From Scleroderma bovista (lineage: Eukaryota; Basidiomycota; Agaricomycetes; Boletales; Sclerodermataceae), in the NCBI GenBank assembly GCA_037178675.1, contig JAYMGJ010000052.1, positions 1-52,843 of the forward strand: a stretch of DNA of 52,843 bases, in the 5' to 3' direction. This document shows positions 1 through 10,652 of the stretch, piece by piece; within the stretch, counting starts at the first letter, position 1, and each line of letters begins with the position of its first letter. The notes beneath the pieces were generated by a model. It had not been told where the DNA came from, made no database searches, and worked only from the letters and a program-made list of their open reading frames with translations. Both the position numbers and the translations under genes were made by a program.

Positions 1-2020
1 AAGTATGGACGTAGGTGGACTGCCAGATCAGTCATAATGAAGTCAAAGAAAAAAGAAATCGAAGCCGAATTCGAACGGGCTGGAATTGCCCAAGGAAGCA
101 CAGGCATGATTAAAGGCTACCAAAAGGCGGTAGGATGCATCATGGGGAAGCTCACCCAGGAGGAAAGGGATGCTGCGGCAAAGCAGGCTGATGAATGGAA
201 CAAGGAGCAGCCGCCGGCAGAGGTCCAGGCCGAGTAAGTTTGACATGTTATCTCGACAATTATTCATCTGCAAACAGAATGGCCGAGACAAAAGGCCGAC
301 AATATGTCAAACAGTTTGCGCAGGAAATGTGGCGGCAGTGTGGGATGCGGGTGGTTGTGATGGCGGCATGGAAGGGCCAGAATGGTCAGCCCATGATGGG
401 AATGTATGTCACTTCTCACTTGTGGTATTTGTATACTCACATTCACAGGCATGACTTTAATTCGGCATTGGGACAAGGGAAGACCTTTGCCGATTGGGAT
501 GACATCAAGCACCACTGGGATGCCTATGCACAGCAGGCCATAGGAGGGGAAGAACACGATGATAGCGATGAAGATGCTGGATCAACGCTCTGCCAGAAGA
601 AAGGGCAGAAGAGGCCACAAACTGTTTTACCAACAATGGAAGATGGCACACCAATGATTCCGATCATCCTCGATATGCAAGCACTGGAGAGAAAGGATGT
701 TATGAGGACCTTTGTGACATGGCATTATCGTAAGTTCTTCCTTGTAAATAGACGGAGAATTGACCCCTTGCCACAGGCAAGGCATGCGGCAAGCCAAGTG
801 CCAGTGTTCCTTGGGCTGCCATACATGCAAAGACCGGTATCTACACTTCATCTGTGTACCTGCCACGGCATTGGGAGTTCAAAGAGCCGACCCAGCTCAC
901 AAATCAGGAAGTTACAAAGGTACTGGAATTCTGGCACGATAGGCAAGTGACAGATCCGGAAGATGTACTGACATTTCACAAATGGAGAGATATGGATGGT
1001 GGATTACAAGATCCAGTATCAGATTGTGAGGACTCAGTGGCCGGAATGATAAGTGCAGCAAAGCTGCCCCTGAAAGGTTAGCTCTGAATACTTTTATCAA
1101 CTTGTTTTGACTGGTTCAAAGAACCTGTGGCACGAGATGTGGAACTTGCAAGCAGTCGGAAGAGGTGGCGCACAATTGGTATGGATCTTTCAACCATGTT
1201 ATGCAACCATTGACATGCATAAAAGAAGAGGCCCCAGAGGAGAGGGAGTCCAGTGCAACAAACAAAAACCAATGCCGGTCAAACCAGGATGATGGTACGC
1301 CCCATCCATATTCCAAGCATTTGATCCTCCTACATTTGGAACATCCCTGTCAGCAAGCCATACAACGCCCATTGAACAGCCTGGTCAGTTCCTTTGAATA
1401 TTTTTGTTGTCAGAATATGAAGTTTATATATAGAGGATGACTCAGATGGACATAATGCTAAGGAAAATGGTGCATGGGGCTTGGTTTTGTTATGCTGGTG
1501 GGACCATCTTGACGAAGAGCATCAGCGGCACTGATGGCACGGCAGCCAGCCGAACCTAAACAGCAAGGTGGGCATTGGTCTCAATTACTTGGAAATGGCA
1601 CGTATTCTCATATAAGAAAAAGCACATATGGATCCCGGCAATGTCAATGCTAATGAACCGATGAAGCCAAAGCCCCGGGTTAAAAAGAACACAGCCGATG
1701 CGCCGGTGGAATGTAATTTTGCCTATTTCAATATCCATTTGAGCAATTCCGACAAATGATAGTTGGTGAATTAACTATGCATTCCATTGGCAACACAAAT
1801 GGGATGGAGGGTGGTCGATCAGGGGATGATGATGCCACACACTCTGGAGGCAAGGGGAAGTGGGCTGCCAGCACACGCCGGATTGCCAGGGCTCAACATG
1901 TCAATGCCGTTGCCGGGCCTAGTCAACCGGAATGGCAAAGAAGGCGGCCAAAGTGGCCCAATGCTGATGTCCCTACGCCCAGCCCAAAGAGACGCCGCAA
2001 ATAATATACTTGTAGAATAA
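1..2020 (+). pseudogene. Decayed multi-exon gene of unknown function, 5' end outside window
   Basis: The frame is open from base 1, so the ATG at 37 is probably internal. Exons read 1-233, 278-403, 449-729, 777-1076 and 1122-1178, joined by introns of 44-47 nt with GT/AG ends (GTAAGT at 234 and 730, GTATGT at 404); all joins keep phase. The product is Met-, Trp- and charge-rich, with segments such as WRQCGMRVVVMAAW and YLPRHWEF, and no domain I can name. Beyond about 1200 the frame shifts by one nucleotide, and a TGA at 1290-1292 interrupts a clearly coding stretch (WYAPSIFQAFDPPTF follows it). A Gly/Pro/Met-rich last exon seems to end at 2018-2020. I infer a member of a multicopy agaricomycete family; the function is unknown and this copy looks inactive. 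Confidence 0.6.
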
Positions 2021-2084
2021 TGCTATTGTCAAATCTGCCATGTCTTGTGCCGAAAGATTTTATTGCCGCACTACTGTAACAAAA

Positions 2085-3385
2085 CTACAGCTTGGAGGGA
2101 TCTAATACTACCACATCCTCAGGGTGATCGGACTCAATTATGTCACCATTCTCGCCAAGTCGGGCTGACCTAGCCAACATATCCCACACATTTGCCAACA
2201 TTGCTCTCTGGCACATTTCCAATCTCCACAACCTGGCGGTGTCAAGCAACGTGTTTGTGTAATGAATGTAGGCCACGATCATAGGGTGATCAAGGCCGGC
2301 ATCGAGTGGGAGTAGGTCGGGCAAGTTCCTAGGAGGGACGGATGTAGCAACTTGCCTTGCAGAGGCCACTAGATGACAACTGATCAACTGATACTATGGA
2401 TCAAGCCCAAGAGAGACTTACATGAAAGCGCATCACTCTGGAATGGATCCAAATGCTCATGCAATGCATTAATCCTGTCCACCATCTCAAAATATTCCAC
2501 TGGATGATTGTTAAATACACATAATTCCTGCAGTAATACTGACTTACCATCCTCTGCATGCACGTGTTCCCGGAATCATGCATGCGATCCAGATACAGCC
2601 TCAGGAGATGATTCTGCCTCCATTGGGGAGGTGGGAATCTGCTGGCTTGATGCTGGGCTCGATGGCGATGCCGGGAGTGATGGCGATGCCAGGCTGGATG
2701 GTGGTGCCAGGCTGGATGGTGATGCCAGGCTGGACGGTGATGCCAGGACTGAGGATGCCGGCATTGATGGGGATGACGTCCCAATACGTGGCACGTGCAC
2801 TGGAGAGGGTGGGATCCATGTGGCCATCGTGGGGGATGGCGACGGTGGCATCCATGCTTGCGGTTGGGTGCCTTGGGATGATGGCCAAACCGATGGGGTA
2901 GCTGGCATTGCTGCCGGGGGTGGCACTGATGCCTGTGACCGAATGGTGAGGGTAGACGGCACATTGGATGAACTGGCAGCGATTGGAGGCGATGGTGGCA
3001 TCCAAGCCTGGGATCTAGTCGTGGGGGTTGCTGCGCGCATCTCATGTGCTGAGGGGCCAGGGAGGTTGATCAGAGCTGATTGCGAGGGGGCCGGTAACTG
3101 ATTGTTTGCCGCTGTTGCTTGTCTGTTGCTGTCCCCAGACATTGCATCATTGTTCCTCACAGACACATTTGTTTCACCTGTGTGCATCCCGTGGTGTGGG
3201 GGAGAGGGTGGCATCCAGTCCATGCTTGATGGCAGGCGTTCATCGACAATGGATGGAGGTGGGTGCCACACTGGCAGTGCAGGAATGGCTGATAACGATG
3301 TCATGCAGATCAGCTCAGAGGAGAGAAATTACTCACTCAATTTCTGCAGACTTGCGCTATCAAATCTGACAGACTTAGGTGGCAT
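2085..3385 (-). CDS. Hypothetical Pro/Ser-rich protein, four exons
   Basis: Exons on the minus strand are 3385-3337, 3288-2597, 2527-2422 and 2368-2085. Phases match at all three joins (1, 0, 1) and introns are 46, 69 and 53 nt. The start ATG (3385) opens a short N-terminus (MPPKSVRFDSASLQKL). Exon 2 is a long Pro/Ser/Ala-rich, probably disordered region with repeated WMPPSPP motifs and a hexapeptide repeat encoded by an 18-bp minisatellite (2656-2745). The last two exons encode a more ordered, helix-like C-terminus (about 130 residues, including HPVEYFEMVDRINALHEHL). No domain is recognised. No stop interrupts the model, so it could be functional, unlike its neighbours. The exon 2 donor (GTATCT at 2596) is the least certain join. 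Confidence 0.6.
2656..2745 (-). repeat. 18-bp minisatellite inside a coding exon (5 units)
   Basis: Five consecutive 18-bp units (plus-strand form GGCTGGATGGTGATGCCA) lie head to tail with a few substitutions, followed by a degenerate unit. Because 18 is a multiple of 3, each copy adds six residues (ASPSSL-type) without shifting the frame. Confidence 0.85.
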
Positions 3386-3449
3386 AGTGGTAGCAAAGAT
3401 GCAAGTTGACAAGATGGAATTGACGTGGAATGGAAATCACAATTGAATG

Positions 3450-3462
3450 ATTATATAATAAT
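3450..3462 (-). promoter_or_regulatory. TATA-like element upstream of the Pro/Ser-rich gene
   Basis: An AT-rich TATATAATC-like stretch on the minus strand lies about 70 bp upstream of the ATG at 3385, a plausible core-promoter distance for a fungal gene. A second TATATA lies slightly further upstream. The evidence is position and composition only. Confidence 0.3.
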
Positions 3463-3799
3463 GGTTTCCATATATAGTTCATTTATCTCACCACTGGAAA
3501 GATTTGCTGATAGTGTGTTGTGCCAAAGGTATCGGCAAGTGCCGATGTTATACAAGTGCTGATGGTATTACAAATGTATGTCCTGCTGCCGGGGTGTGTG
3601 CCGATTGTCTACCGTATGCATGTTCCAATGGAATGCTGTGCTGATTACAGTATGTTACCTCAATCAACACCTAATGCCGCCATCCACAGCAATTATAGAT
3701 ACTCTTGCTATTTATGTATATCGGTAACATCGAAGAATTACTGCAAAGGTAAATCTTGCATTTTCCAGCGAAAGATTGGGATAGTATCATGTACATAGT

Positions 3800-4015
3800 G
3801 CCAATAGTGTGCTGTGTCACAAGTGTGATGTGCCAATAGTATGATGTGCCAATAGTATGTAGTGCCGATAGTATGTAGTGCCGATAGTATGTAGTGCCGA
3901 TGGTATGTAGTGCTGATGGTATGTTGTGCCGATGGTATGTTGTGCCGATGGTATGTTGTGCCGATGGTATGTTGTGCCGATGGTATGTTGTGCCGATGTT
4001 GCTGTGCCGATAGTG
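3800..4015 (+). repeat. 16-bp minisatellite (TATGTTGTGCCGATGG type)
   Basis: About 13 tandem 16-bp units. The early copies read TGCCAATAG, the middle ones TGCCGATAG, the late ones TGCCGATGG, so the array shows a directional gradient of variants. Degenerate single units continue on both sides (about 3520-3620 and 4020-4140). The long minus-strand frames across it are periodicity artefacts. Confidence 0.85.
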
Positions 4016-4520
4016 TCTTGTGCGAATGGTTTGCAAGTGCCAATGTTATGCAAGTGCTGATCACTGTTGCAGCAGCACGGATGTAATGCCGCCGATGGTT
4101 GTGCCGATTGTATGCCGATTGTATGTGCCGATGCAGTGCCGAGTGTATGTTCTCCCTTGTATGCTCTGCTGAGTGGATTAAAAGTATGTTGCTCCTTCCA
4201 ATACTTGATGCCGCCATACATGGCAATTATAGTTACATCTGTAGGACATATCTAGCCTGCTCTTGGTATTCATGTATATCAGTAACGTTGAAAAGTTACT
4301 CCACAGGTAAATTTGGGATGTGCCGGCGACATATTGGCAATGCATTCATGGCTGTGGTTGAGACCATTACTGGCATGTCTCTGACAGAGTTCTCAGGCTG
4401 TGTCAATGATTCACAAGGACAACTCTACATGCATAAATATACTTTACAATGTGATGTATATGGTATACATGGAATAGGAAGCGGAAATTGTACAAAAGAC
4501 GTAGGTATGATAAAAGAAAA

Positions 4521-6487
4521 TTAGTCCATTTCCATTTGCACACCGGCATCATGCCCAGCATCGGCATTGGAACTCCCAATCTGCATATCGGATTCCGGCC
4601 CAACATCTCCATCTTCCGGCGGGCTGACCTCAATTGCTGGAATATTGCCGGTCTCTATGGTTGCGGCCACTTCATCACAAATCGCTGTCAACAACACAAT
4701 CTTGTGATCAGTAGCACATGGCTTGGTAATTGACAGACTTACCTTTTGGTGGGGCCCAGTCATAGCTATCACCAGTTGGCTTGCTGGCACCCCTTTCATC
4801 GACCAAGCCTGGAGTTGCCACCTCCAGACTTGAGGCATTGTTGCACAGCGCAACCTGCATACCATCGGTGCCGGTCGGCTCGCTCGAGCCATGTCGGGAC
4901 AGATTGTTGGACGATGCCATTTCTTCCAGCATTGTGGTAGGCGCTAGTGCCAACGGGCTTGGCGGACTGGGGTGAGCGCACTGTGAGACCTCGGGACATG
5001 TTGAGTCAGATGCCGGCTGTGTCGGTGCGAATGCCTGCCGCGATGCCGGACGTTGAAGGTGGGATGGTGTTGGGAACAGCTGTTCCCGCATCGCTTCAAC
5101 CACCTGCCATAAGCTGGCGACTTCTCCGAGCACGACAGCCAATCTTGCATTCGCTTCGTCCACCTTTCATTCCATTTCGGCCTGCTTTTCCCTCAAACAG
5201 ACAACCTCCTCCTCGAGATCTTGTACATTCAACGTAATTGTACTGTCTCCCGGTGTTGTGGGAGGGTTTGTGCCACTGCCGGCGGCCGTTGATGATGGAC
5301 TTGCCGTCCTCAATGTCTTCCCTAGCCATGCTGGAGTATTGATCAGTACCCCATCAAAAACTGGATGGAATATCGATAGAAATAATATTAAATTGTTCAA
5401 ATAATGAATGACTTACTTGGTTTCCTGGGCAGATTGGCCGCTGCTGGTGCCGGGGTCTGACGTTGGCTTTTTGCACGCTGTGACCTTCCTCGGTTGAGCG
5501 TTGAGGGCACAGATGGTGAACACCGACGCAGTGCAGGTTTCCTCGGTGCTTGTGAACGCGACCTTGACCTCGCTCTGACTGCTGTCATCATACTGCATGC
5601 AATCTTGCTGCAGCAACATTGCCAGCAAGCACGGCCTGGGTTCACTGCACACCGTCGATCTCGCTGTACACACTTGATGCAGCGATCCTTGTCATCCACC
5701 CACTCATAGCCTGTGTCTGGTGTCTGCATGTCACGAACGTTTGGCCTTGGTCACTTTGGCCGTGGTTGCGATGAGGCTTCTTCATCATCACCGTCACTGT
5801 TGATCGTTGCGACGGATTGGGCACGCTTCCTCGGCTTGCAACTGCAACTGCGGCCCCTAGGCACCTCATCATCCTCGATGGCACAGCTTCCTTCTGGCAC
5901 TGCTTGTGAGTCCTCAGTTTCGCTGGGCTCACCTACTTGGCCACGACTGCCTTGCACCTCTGTCTCCTTTACCCCCGATGGTCCTGCCACTGCATTGTTC
6001 CCCGATGGCTCTACCGCTCTCCTCTTTCCCTTGTCCACCTTCTTCTGTGGCTTGCCTAGTTGGAACCAGGGATGGTCCCGGATATCGTGGTCCATGGCGT
6101 TAACGATGTCCGGGAAGTGAGGCCACTTCCCTGTCAACAGGATCACCTCTGGCGCCTCCATAAACTGGTCAGCAGCAACGATGATAGTCGGTATAATGAA
6201 TCCTGCAGGTAACTCCTGCAGGACATTCTCGACCCGGCGCTATCATATCCTAATCAGTGAGTTGATTGATTGCAGATAAATTTGCCACGCACCACCTGGG
6301 CCCAGATAGTTGACACTGCTTCCGACCATACACCCTTCTCCCGTGTGCTTCTCAAGCCATCAATCTGGCCTTGAATTATTTCAGCAGCCTGGGCAACGAC
6401 TTCTTCTGCAGTGAGGGACATAGCCGTTGACACATCCTCTTGAACGGATGAGGCGGAGACGAACTGAGAACCTTCTGAAGTTGCCAT
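4521..6487 (-). pseudogene. Four-exon gene with Zn2Cys6-like cysteine cluster and coiled coil, broken by two TGA codons
   Basis: Exons are 6487-6293, 6239-5417, 5360-4743 and 4684-4521, with introns of 53, 56 and 58 nt; every join is in phase, giving about 600 codons. Exon 1 encodes a helical N-terminus; exon 2 carries a globular part (WPHFPDIVNAMDHDIRDHPW), a basic disordered stretch, then a cysteine cluster (bases about 5690-5590) with spacing C-x2-C-x6-C-x7-C-x2-C-x6-C, close to the fungal Zn(II)2Cys6 DNA-binding pattern. Exon 3 has a leucine-rich coiled coil and a Pro/Ser-rich tail. In-frame TGA codons at 5751-5753 and 5167-5169 interrupt otherwise continuous coding; the second falls inside the coiled coil. 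I infer a former DNA-binding or regulatory protein, now inactive. Confidence 0.6.
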
Positions 6488-6570
6488 ATAGACTGTAAGG
6501 ATGTGGAAATGGTAAAGCAGTGGTTGAGGAGAGGAAGAACTGGGTCTGATTGCCGTGCGGCCTGGAGGAT

Positions 6571-6580
6571 GTTCAACGTA
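6571..6580 (-). promoter_or_regulatory. TATA-like box of the cysteine-cluster gene
   Basis: CTTATATAAT on the minus strand lies about 85-90 bp upstream of the ATG at 6487, a plausible core promoter. The 5' UTR region between them is pyrimidine-rich, as in many fungal promoters. Confidence 0.4.
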
Positions 6581-6619
6581 TTATATAAGCATTTCACACC
6601 ACAACATGTTTGCATTGTG

Positions 6620-7240
6620 GTCGCACACCAAAGTGGACTAAATCAAATATAGGTTAATAATTCAGCCACAAGTCCGACCAATCATTGTCCTGACAATTCA
6701 GCTAATGAACCACACTGCCGCATTTCATATTGCATGATGGCCGTGTTTCTATTGCTTGTGATTGGCTGTCACAGTGCATTGTCCCATCACAATAATAAGG
6801 GATCTCGGATCGGCATTATGATTTGCCTTATTTTGGAGTGTGTCTCTCAGGGAACAATCGATGCGGCATGTATTAACACAGCTGCAGCTTGAGAAAGGGA
6901 TCAATGCCACATGTCAGTCATTGCAGTACGGCCATCATTAATTTAATGTTATCATTGCGGTACTTATTCACACAGCCACCAGCCAGTATGTCAGTGGCAA
7001 ATGCCGGTGTCCACAACCGTGCCGACACTGCCACATGGCACGGTCATTCCCATATTGCCGCACATGCAAGCATGATGGCCGCACGGCTATTACTCCAGCA
7101 CGTTTGTGATTCTTGGCAAGGTATTGTGGCACCTGCACAATGGCTGCACAGCCATTACCAGTATTTATGTTGTGCCATTCTTGTAATGCCGCAATTCTAT
7201 TATGCTGATGGTAGATTGCTGATGACATGTGGTGCCGCTG
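6620..7240. other. Intergenic stretch without a supported gene
   Basis: No convincing coding signal in either strand. The stretch is dotted with isolated TGCCG words (e.g. near 6715, 7003, 7021, 7060, 7187) that resemble scattered units of the adjoining tandem array. Confidence 0.5.
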
Positions 7241-7270
7241 CTGTCGTCGGTTCAAATCCGACATTGCCCG

Positions 7271-7480
7271 AAAAACAATTCTGCCGACAGCCTTGTTCTC
7301 CCGACAACCTTGTTCTGCCGACAGTGTGTTCTGCCGACAGTGTTGTTCTGCCGACAGTGTTGTTCTGCCGACAACATGTTCTGCCGACAGCCTTGTTCTG
7401 CCGACAGTGTGTTCTGCCGACAGCATTGTTCTGCCGACAGCGTTGTTCTGCCGACAGTGTGTTCTGCCAATGCCATGTAG
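7271..7480 (+). repeat. 15-17-bp tandem array (GTTCTGCCGACAGTGT type)
   Basis: About 13 units of a TTCTGCCGACAG core separated by 3-6 variable bases (TGTG, CCTTG, CATG, CGTTG). The variable spacing breaks strict periodicity, so frames across it in all directions are artefacts. The core shares TGCCGA with the 3800-4015 array. Confidence 0.85.
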
Positions 7481-7879
7481 TGCCAATTGTGTCGTGCCAC
7501 ACCTGGCTTACCGCTACTTTAGAGAAGACCAGATGCCCGGCCCTACATTTATACAAGGGATATAGTTCTAAGGGCCTGCTGTGTATATTGGGAGGCCAAA
7601 CATTATGGCCGATCATACTGAAGGGGAAGCATATCAGCTGGCCTTCCCATCTAGCTAGGTGTCCCCAGACGGAGGGCTTGTTTATTGCTGTGGGACACCG
7701 CATTCATAGCCTGTCACTTTGAAGTGTACTGCAAGGCCCTCCCATATAGGTAGATAACACCTTTCTGAGGGCCCACCTAATGCTATGGGACATTGTACCT
7801 ATTGTTGCTGTGTGCCCTGACTATATAGATGAAACTGGCTCCAGGGCCTACTCATAGTCATGGGACACCAATCCCATGG

Positions 7880-8095
7880 CTAGGTATTCTTAAAGGTACA
7901 CCATGCATGCAGCCCATTGGAAAGCACGGGATGCTGTTTCTATGGCTGGCCCTGCAACAAGAAAGGGACACCAAAGGTACAGCCCAATGCAAAGCACAGG
8001 ACACACTATCCCTCTGGCCCACTGACAGAAACAGGACACCAATACCACAGCCAAATTCAAAGCATGGGACACTGGTACAGAGGCCTTTCTATTGA
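7880..8095 (+). repeat. Diverged tandem repeat of about 65-70 bp
   Basis: Three imperfect copies of a unit containing GGGACACCA, then a CACAGCCCA-like word, then CAAAGCAYGGGA. Single related units extend to the left (GGGACAC words near 7695, 7785 and 7860). Confidence 0.6.
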
Positions 8096-8279
8096 CTCCC
8101 ATCCGCAGGTTAGCCGCATTGCGGCACTTACTACCGTCCTTTTGCCGAAATGCTGCGGCAGTCCCCCTGCAATCCTCGGCCTGAATGTAGCGGCTACCCT
8201 GCGGCATATAGTCCTCTGGCCGCATGCCGTGGCTCCCTTGCTGCATTAGGTCCTATTGCCACAGGCCATATCCTGATCT

Positions 8280-8660
8280 AGTGTACTAGTGTGTCAGCCC
8301 ACCAATATTACTTGGTGACAACCTCTCCATGAGCCACCAATATGGCATGGTGAAACACCTTACCATTAGCCCACTCGTATGACATGGGGATGCACCATGG
8401 CTGGGCCCTATCTCAGCTGGTCATGTAGCACAGCCGATTGTCAGCTTCATCTGTCCATGTTGTATGGGACAATGCAGGTGCATTATGTGAGGAGCGAGCA
8501 TGGCAGTACAATGGGGGGGAGCAGGACCAGTGGTGGGTAGGAATGGTAGGCGGTGGGCGGGACATTTGTACACCTACAATCGCATAGGATAGCATATTTG
8601 AGGGAGCGGGTGGGCGGGACATTAATGCAACCTATTTTTTCATAGAATGGCATATGAATC
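8280..8660 (+). repeat. Short diverged direct repeats, no gene
   Basis: At 8295-8400 a roughly 50-bp motif (CCACCAATATtACtTGGTGA-like) occurs two to three times. At 8540-8660 a second pair of roughly 65-bp copies begins with GGGCGGGACATT. No supported coding sequence lies in 8250-8890. Confidence 0.5.
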
Positions 8661-8900
8661 TCGAGGGAACTAGAACTACATAGCATGGTTGACAGCGGAC
8701 TGTCGATGACAATGATCTATATAGATCTATGTGCTAGTTATGTTCATACATCTGCATTTATATGCCTAGGAATAATTAATAGGATGGCGTACAATTTCTA
8801 TGCAGTGCTACTCATACATATAGCCTAGGTATGGCTACCACTACATAGCCTCCCATATGTCCATTTCTCACTGGGGTTGATTCATCGATAAACTGCAACT

Positions 8901-9024
8901 ATGGACATCGACATTGATCTGGAAATGCAGCTTGAGCCTGGTCAGCTAGAGGCTGTAATCCTAGAATTCGTCACTCACTGTAAACGCTTACTTGACTTGT
9001 TAACCATCATTCTTATGCAGATCT
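8901..9024 (+). pseudogene. Possible N-terminal fragment of a PIF/Harbinger-like DDE transposase
   Basis: An ATG opens an acidic, Leu-rich peptide (MDIDIDLEMQLEPGQLEAVI...) that runs straight into the left end of the MITE at 9025. From memory the pattern resembles N-termini of basidiomycete DDE proteins, and the neighbouring SANT-like gene would suit a Harbinger element, which carries a Myb/SANT-like partner. No catalytic residues are present, so this is a weak, context-based call. Confidence 0.25.
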
Positions 9025-9573
9025 AGAGTTTAAAAGTCCAGTCCATAGGACCACAAAAAGACCAGAAACTGGACTGGACTGGACTGGTCGCAACTGGACT
9101 GCAGTTGCCAGTTGCCTACTTTTGAGAATGATGAAAAAGACTGGTTGCAACCGGTTGCAACCGCATTATGTAAGCAATACATATATGGTATAAAAACCCC
9201 TATATTACAGGCTAATTTTGGCCTGCAGTGGGTCTTAAGGGGTGTAAAACTGATCTTTTTGGATGAAATATGGCACAAATAAATATATAATGACTTGTAT
9301 ATAATTACTACAGTCTATAAATAGTATTTAGATGCTATCTGACACACCTTTGATGTGAAAAACATCAATAAAATGCAAAAAAACCAGTTTTTTAGTGGTT
9401 TGGACTGGTTTTTTTAGCAGTTTTGGACTGGTCTTTTTGAAAACCGGTTGCAACCACTTTGGACCAGTCTTTAAGCGGTCCATGAACCATTCCCAGGCTT
9501 CCAAAAGCGGTCCAGTCCGGTCCTCTTCCAAAAAAGGCAAAAAAACTGGACTGGACTGGACTTTTAAACTCTA
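9025..9573. mobile_element. MITE with perfect 22-bp terminal inverted repeats
   Basis: The ends 9025-9046 and 9552-9573 are exact reverse complements (TAGAGTTTAAAAGTCCAGTC and on). The outermost TA may be a TA target duplication, which would suit a Tc1/mariner-type non-autonomous element with 20-bp inverted repeats; the YARNG start would also suit hAT, but the 8-bp flanks do not match. Subterminal regions carry GGACT pentamer runs and GGTTGCAACC palindromes. No transposase frame is inside. Confidence 0.75.
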
Positions 9574-9606
9574 CTTCCACTGTCTGTGAGATTTGCTTCA
9601 TTACTT

Positions 9607-10652
9607 CTACTCCCTCCATCTGTGCAGTAGCGGTAGCTGAGGGACCACGATCCACTTTCGGGATGTGTCTGAAGCTGCACTGTCCACAGTTGATCCAGCA
9701 CCCGACATGGTACCAGCTTTGCGCTTCCCCCGGCTAACACTTGTCAAGACTGATGAGGAATTGGAGCCGCGATCTGAAGGTGCAAGGAATGAGGATGGTG
9801 TGGATGGTGCAGCTGAAATATCATGAGGTGCTTGTGTGGTTGAGGGCTGGATGGCATGAGTAGAGGCCACTGCTTGACTGGTGGTGGCCACGGGAGTCTG
9901 ATTCATTGGGGGCTGGATGGCACAAGCAGAGGCCACCGCTCGACTGGTGGTGGCCACGGGAGTCTGATTCACTGGAGATGGAGGGGTTACTGTGCTCAGA
10001 GGCACTGGTGTGGAGGATGCACTGCCAGGACAGAAGATATGCATACCCTCGCTTTGTGATGGCATTATCCGTTCCATAACCTCAAGGGGGAGGAAGCCCT
10101 TATCTCAGAAACGCTTCGCATGTTGGTGCAACTACGTTAGAGCTAGAATGAGTGTTTTTTGCATGCAGTACAGTAGCGCCATACCTTGACATAACCTTGC
10201 CAAATAGGATCCAATTTGAGCATCCCAGCTCCATTGGTGTCACACCAGGAAAATCCAGATGTGTTCTTGAGAGCCAGGACTGCCTGGTAATCATCCCTCA
10301 GCTGTAAGATTTCATCAGTAGCACCCTAGATAGCACATAGATAAGAAATCACACTTACATTCCCCCACTTTGTATGGCAAGCACTGGCAGTCTTCTCACC
10401 ACCTTGCTTCACTGTGAAGGTATCCTTCAAGTGTTGAGCAGCACCGGCGAAGTGTTTCTTTGCAAAGTTTACTCCATCCCCAGCTCCAGCTATTTGTTGC
10501 TCCAAATAAAGCACCAAGGCATATTCTTCTTCGGCCTCCCACCTTGCTGCAGCCTTCCTCCGAGTCGCCTTTTCGGAAGTTATCAGATCAATGGGTTCAG
10601 GAGCTCCTTTGGATCGCAGGGAGTGATTAGAGCGTCCAGAGGAGCTGGACAT
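9607..10652 (-). pseudogene. SANT/Myb-like DNA-binding protein, nonsense-mutated and truncated beside the MITE
   Basis: Exons are 10652-10359, 10325-10185 and 10131-9607; the joins are phase 0 and introns are 33 and 53 nt. The N-terminal 145 residues form a tri-helical SANT/Myb-like pattern: conserved Trp (ARWEAEEEYAL), central CHTKWGN, then LRDDYQAVLALKNTSGFSW and a WQGYVK helix. Such proteins are known as partners of Harbinger-type transposases and as domesticated DNA binders. A TGA (10105-10107) sits within HAKRF-stop-DKGF, a clearly coding stretch. The Ser/Thr/Pro-rich tail contains a 75-bp direct duplication (QTPVATTS twice) and a one-base frame shift near 9655; after the shift coding seems to continue up to the MITE boundary at 9573. 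Confidence 0.65.

Noticed and set aside
2401..3045. Long His/Arg/Pro-rich frame on the minus strand
   Set aside because: It is the shifted frame of the 18-bp repeat and Pro/Ser-rich exon; the other frame gives in-phase splicing and sensible composition.
3671..4226. Minus-strand frames rich in Ile/Gly/Thr/His across the 16-bp array
   Set aside because: Frames are open only because the tandem unit lacks stops; three overlapping frames look alike.
7271..7480. CRISPR-like array
   Set aside because: Repeat core of 12 bp with 3-6-bp spacers in a eukaryotic context; this is a minisatellite.
9392..9655. Frames running through the MITE into the SANT-like gene tail
   Set aside because: The part inside the MITE is translated inverted repeat; only the part left of 9573 belongs to the gene remnant.
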